In this document: positions 60,762 through 64,000 of the stretch, piece by piece
Numbering within the stretch: the stretch's first letter is position 1
Layout of the letters: every line of letters begins with the position of its first letter
Assembly (NCBI RefSeq): GCF_019429485.1
Contig: NZ_JAHXZN010000008.1
Coordinates: forward strand, 1-64,000
Origin: Sphingomonas citri
GTDB lineage: Bacteria > Pseudomonadota > Alphaproteobacteria > Sphingomonadales > Sphingomonadaceae
Direction of reading: 5' to 3'
Length of the DNA: 64,000 bases
Notes under the pieces: model-generated
The model's database searches: none
Told to the model about the DNA's origin: nothing
The model's input: only the letters and a program-made list of their open reading frames with translations
Translations under genes and position numbers: made by a program

Positions 60762-61245
60762 GTCGATTAAGGCTGGCGGCGCGAAATTGCGTCGCCAGTT
60801 TAGTGGTTGATCGCTGACCGTTCAGCTAGCTGTGGCACATGACTCATCGACGGGTCGACCGTCGTTGCATCCTATCTTCAGGGTGCAACCGTACCGCTGA
60901 AGGTGACCGACCGTCACGGCACCTCAACGCGATCCGGATCCAGTAGTGAACGGCTGACGATCAATGTGCAGATCGTCGGTAGATGGCGACCCATATATGC
61001 CCAGACGAACCAGGCACGTCGCAGCACGGCTTTATCCACAGCCAGCTTTTCGCAGCCAATATTCTTCTCGGCGAAAGCGACCGGGGTCAGCCAGTGCCGG
61101 CGATTCGCAAATCACCGACTCGAGAGCGGCTGCTCCTTAAAATTTTCCGCTTGCGGACGTTCGCAACCGTGGTTCGCCACTGCATCGTGCGCCTGAAATC
61201 GGTGCATCGTCAGACGTTTCTCGAGGATAGGGTTGTTCTCCATCG
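60762..61245. other. intergenic region, no gene recognised
   Basis: About 480 bases. Frames on the plus strand give no family-like protein. No repeat recognised. Confidence 0.35.
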
Positions 61246-61653
61246 TCAGGGATCATCCCGCCGGTCCATCGCCGCGGCGGTGACATCTGCCTCTTCAAGG
61301 CCGGAGTCCGGCGGGGTGGGGCACGGTTCACGGCTATGTAAGCAATTTGTACGCATCGAAACCCACCCGACTACAAGGGTGATAACTATCCAGATGCTGC
61401 CTAAGATAGCAAGGGCTGCATCTATCATTCCTTCGTGGTCGTGAAGAACGATTAAGGTGCTGTATCGCCAGTACAGTAGAAAGACAAACAACAATACAAA
61501 GAATATGAAATTAACTCTCGGCCCGATCCCCCGTGATTTTTGCGCTGATGAAACAAGCATTACCATCGTAGCTATGTACCGCATGTTATGCACACTCCGA
61601 TCGTACGATATCTGCTCCCATACAGCAGGCGACATCGGCATCAAACGTAACAT
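61246..61653 (-). CDS. possible two-helix membrane protein in AT-rich segment
   Basis: A 135-residue frame with two clear hydrophobic helices: 'VNFIFFVLLFVFLLYWRYSTLIVL' and 'AALAILGSIWIVITLVVGWV'. Several possible starts lie in the first 45 residues. The coding part is more AT-rich than the rest of the window, which may mean acquired DNA or weakly constrained sequence. No family recognised; it may not be a real gene. Confidence 0.4.
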   Translation of the reverse strand: MLRLMPMSPAVWEQISYDRSVHNMRYIATMVMLVSSAQKSRGIGPRVNFIFFVLLFVFLLYWRYSTLIVLHDHEGMIDAALAILGSIWIVITLVVGWVSMRTNCLHSREPCPTPPDSGLEEADVTAAAMDRRDDP

Positions 61654-61982
61654 CCGACTCAGAACTAATCAATGCTTGGATCAGGCCAGTGGATGCTGAT
61701 GCTATTTGGCGCTGCCGAGTCTTGACAGCGGCAAGTAATCTTCCGCAACGATGTTAGAACATGTATCTTAGCGGTTTAAAAGTGATCTCACCGAGCTTGC
61801 AGCTAATGAAATAAGCCAAGCTTACGGGTGCTGACGGACGATCGCAAAAGCACGTCAAGACTGCCATTCAATTTTCCACTGGCCACGTTTCCGTCATGGT
61901 CTTTGCAATTTAGCTCTAAGATGCCGTTGTAAGGCTCAACCTTCCTATTATTAACATTTTTTGAATATCATGCTGCCCGCGC
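61654..61982. other. AT-rich intergenic stretch, no gene seen
   Basis: About 330 bases of clearly lower GC than the surrounding sequence, with many short AT runs. No frame, repeat or insertion-sequence end was recognised. Confidence 0.4.
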
Positions 61983-63206
61983 TCAGAAGAACGTCTCGAT
62001 CACCTCGGTGACGCGGTGCTCCGCGTCCGCCACCAAGATGCGCCGCCATTTGTCGAAGGTGAGGCACGGGTGTGAGATGTCGAAGGCGATCACGTCGCCG
62101 ACCGCGAGATCATCGCCCGGCGCGATCGCCAGATAGGCGTGCTGGTCCATCAGCCCCGTCACCGTCCAGTGCGGCGGCGCCGCGCCCGGGCGCGCGTCCT
62201 CTCCCGGCCGATGGCGCGTCGCCGGGCGCGGCAGGCCGGCGTCGAAGGCGACGTCGCGCTTGCCCATCGCCACCACCGCGCGTGCCGGATCGGGGATCGA
62301 CTGGACCGCCGCCCACACCCGCAGCGCCGGCCGCAGCGGCTCGCCCAGCCCCGGCGCGACGGGATTGCGGCGCAGGATCTGTTCCTGCGCGACGCGGTAC
62401 AGCCCGTCGTCGTGGCTGATGTAGCAGCCGGGGCGCAGCACCACCTGCACCGCGCCGCCGCGCGTCACCGCCGCGCTCTCCTCCGCGACCACGTCGTACC
62501 AGGCCGAGCCCGCCCCCGTCAGGATCGCCGGGCACCGCTCGACCGCGCCCTGAGCCACCAGCCGCTCGACCGTCGCCACCGCGCGGCGGGCGAAGCGTCG
62601 CACCGACGCCTCGTCGGCGAGCACGCCCTCGTAGAACTCGATCCCCGCGAGCCGCAGCGCGCCGCGCCAGTCCGCCAGCGCCGCGAGCACCGCGTCGAGC
62701 TGCGCCGCGTCCCGCACGCCGCAGCGCAGCCCCTCCTGGTCGCGCTCGGGCGCGAGCTCGATCAGCACGTCGAGCGTGGCGCCGCGCGCGCGGCACGCCG
62801 CGCCGAGCTGCGCCACCCCGGCGGGGCTGTCGACCAGGCAGAGCAGGTCGAGCCCGGGACGCGCCGCCAGCTCGGCCACCGCGGCGACATTGGCCGCGCC
62901 GACCACCTGGTTGGCGATCAGGACGCGCTCGACGCCGTGCGCCGCGGCGACGCGCGCCTGCTGGCTCGTCGCAACCGTGATCCCCCAGGCGCCGGCGTCG
63001 AGCTGGCGGCGGAACAGCGCGGGCGCCATCGTGGTCTTGCCGTGCGGCGCCAGCGCCAGGCCGTAGGAATTGATGAAGGCGCGCATCCAGGCGAGATTGT
63101 GCGCCATGTCGGGGCCGCTCAGCACCGCCGCGGGGAGCGGCACGTCGCCCGCCAGCAGGTCCCACCCGCTGCCGCCCTGCCCGACCCCTTTGTTCAGCTC
63201 GTCCAC
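61983..63206 (-). CDS. D-threonine aldolase / D-serine dehydratase-like PLP enzyme
   Basis: A 407-residue fold-III PLP enzyme. The PLP lysine is Lys57 in 'LAPHGKTTMAPALF', the alanine-racemase-like N-terminal barrel follows, and the C-terminal metal site is in 'DQHAYLAI' and 'DISHPCLTFDKWRRI' (His and Cys). This family includes D-serine dehydratase (DSD1-like), D-threonine aldolase and 'amino acid deaminase' entries, all acting on D-amino acids. It is divergent from a D-aminoacylase gene, and the two likely work together on N-acyl-D-amino acids. The exact substrate is not readable. Confidence 0.87.
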   Translation of the reverse strand: MDELNKGVGQGGSGWDLLAGDVPLPAAVLSGPDMAHNLAWMRAFINSYGLALAPHGKTTMAPALFRRQLDAGAWGITVATSQQARVAAAHGVERVLIANQVVGAANVAAVAELAARPGLDLLCLVDSPAGVAQLGAACRARGATLDVLIELAPERDQEGLRCGVRDAAQLDAVLAALADWRGALRLAGIEFYEGVLADEASVRRFARRAVATVERLVAQGAVERCPAILTGAGSAWYDVVAEESAAVTRGGAVQVVLRPGCYISHDDGLYRVAQEQILRRNPVAPGLGEPLRPALRVWAAVQSIPDPARAVVAMGKRDVAFDAGLPRPATRHRPGEDARPGAAPPHWTVTGLMDQHAYLAIAPGDDLAVGDVIAFDISHPCLTFDKWRRILVADAEHRVTEVIETFF

Positions 63207-63229
63207 CTTGTGTCTCCCAGATACCTAAA

Positions 63230-63241
63230 AATGTTTACATT
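63230..63241. promoter_or_regulatory. operator-like palindrome AATGTTTACATT
   Basis: AATGT-TT-ACATT is an inverted repeat with a two-base centre in the 84-base gap between the D-amino-acid enzyme gene and the divergent D-aminoacylase. It probably binds a regulator encoded outside the window. Confidence 0.45.
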
Positions 63242-63290
63242 AATCACGCGGCAGGAGACAGTGTCGACGGCATCGCGACGGGGAGGAGCC

Positions 63291-64000
63291 ATGACCGAGA
63301 CGATCATCGCCGGCGCCGAGCTGTACGACGGCTCGGGCGCCGCTGGCTACCGCGCCGACGTGACCGTGCGCGACGGCGTCATCGCCGCGGTCGCTCCCGC
63401 CTCGGACATCCCGCCCGAGGACGCGGTCGACGCGCGCGGGCTCGCGCTCGCGCCCGGCTTCATCGACGCGCACACCCACGACGACCTGGTCGCGATCACC
63501 GCGCCGGCGATGACGCCCAAGATCACACAGGGCGTCACCACCGTGGTGGTCGGCAACTGCGGGATCAGCGCGGGCGCGGGCCGCGCGGGCGACGCCCTGC
63601 CCGATCCGATGGTGCTGCTCGGTGCGCCCGGCGACTTCGCCTACGTCGACTTCGCCGCTTACGCCGCCGCGGTCGACGCGGCGATGCCCGCGACCAACGT
63701 GGTCGCGCTGGTCGGCCACACCGCGCTGCGCGCGCGCCGCCTCGATCGGCTCGACCGCGACGCCGCGGAGGACGAGCGCGAGGCGATGCGCGCCGACCTC
63801 GCCGCCGCGCTCGACGCCGGCGCCTTCGGCCTCTCGACCGGGCTCGCCTATGCCAATGCCGCGCACGCCTCGACCGAGGAGGTGATGGCGGTGGCCGCGG
63901 CGCTGCGCGACACCGGCGCGCTCTACGCCACGCACCTGCGCAGCGAGGGCGCCGCGATCCTGCCCGCGATCGACGAGGCGGTCGCGATCGCGCGCCACGC
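63291..64000 (+). CDS. N-acyl-D-amino-acid deacylase (D-aminoacylase), 3' end missing
   Basis: The frame starts at ATG 63291, with GGGAGGAG directly upstream, and runs to the window edge (236 codons). It begins 'MTETIIAGAELYDGSG' and has the amidohydrolase metal motif 'GFIDAHTHDD' near 62, 'ITQGVTTVVVGNCGIS' near 80, and 'FGLSTGLAYANAAHA' and 'YATHLRSEG' later. These features are typical of D-aminoacylases, which remove the acyl group from N-acyl-D-amino acids to give a D-amino acid. That product would suit the divergent PLP enzyme. A full enzyme has about 480 residues. Confidence 0.88.
   Translation, partial: MTETIIAGAELYDGSGAAGYRADVTVRDGVIAAVAPASDIPPEDAVDARGLALAPGFIDAHTHDDLVAITAPAMTPKITQGVTTVVVGNCGISAGAGRAGDALPDPMVLLGAPGDFAYVDFAAYAAAVDAAMPATNVVALVGHTALRARRLDRLDRDAAEDEREAMRADLAAALDAGAFGLSTGLAYANAAHASTEEVMAVAAALRDTGALYATHLRSEGAAILPAIDEAVAIARH

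Overview
The window is high-GC DNA with alphaproteobacterial character, most likely from a Sphingomonas-type bacterium (Sphingomonadaceae). The pointers are Xanthomonas/Caulobacter-type TonB-dependent receptors, a MucR/Ros-family regulator, FecI/FecR/receptor signalling, small sphingomonad-style proteins, and an abundance of carbohydrate-active enzymes. No rRNA, tRNA or CRISPR array was found.

Layout. 1-1766 is the 3' part of a FecR-domain protein with a long Ala/Lys-rich tail. 1853-4150 holds small sphingomonad genes, an HNH-like protein and a MucR-like regulator. 4290-6180 is an insertion-sequence graveyard: a broken IS110-family element next to a broken IS6-family transposase. 6341-16187 is one tightly packed minus-strand operon: TonB receptor, APH-type kinase, enolase paralogue, FAH-family hydrolase, SDR dehydrogenase, sodium/solute symporter and GH51 arabinofuranosidase. 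A GH127/GH146 enzyme lies upstream, and a divergent FadR-type GntR regulator follows (18872-19675). 20462-35664 is a second carbohydrate locus: esterase, a second FadR-type regulator, D-galactonate dehydratase, SDR, sugar porter, GH30 and GH2 enzymes, a second TonB receptor and a DUF5703 protein. 36144-43728 is an RND efflux system with its TetR regulator, divergent outer-membrane lipoprotein, two small genes, an HxlR regulator and a truncated MATE gene. 43721-51598 carries a thioesterase, an SDR remnant, a giant MFS/acyltransferase/acyl-ACP-ligase fusion, a DUF2339 protein and a TetR regulator. 51884-57057 is an ECF sigma/FecR/TonB receptor operon ending in a multispanning membrane protein. 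57198-60761 holds an autotransporter and a small secreted protein. 61983-64000 is a divergent pair of D-amino-acid-type enzymes.

How it works together (inference). The two carbohydrate loci look like one system for an arabinogalactan-like plant polysaccharide: arabinofuranosidases (GH51, GH127/146), a GH30 likely to be an endo-1,6-galactanase, a GH2 exo-enzyme, two receptors for oligosaccharide uptake, and D-galactonate breakdown. The most unusual part is the core of the first operon. Its only evident dehydratase candidate is a true-enolase paralogue with an altered active site, translationally coupled to an APH-fold kinase and followed by the SDR and FAH enzymes typical of diketo-acid pathways. 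This may be an undescribed route for a pentose or pentonic acid. Two repeated operator-like motifs, one per locus, support separate regulons.
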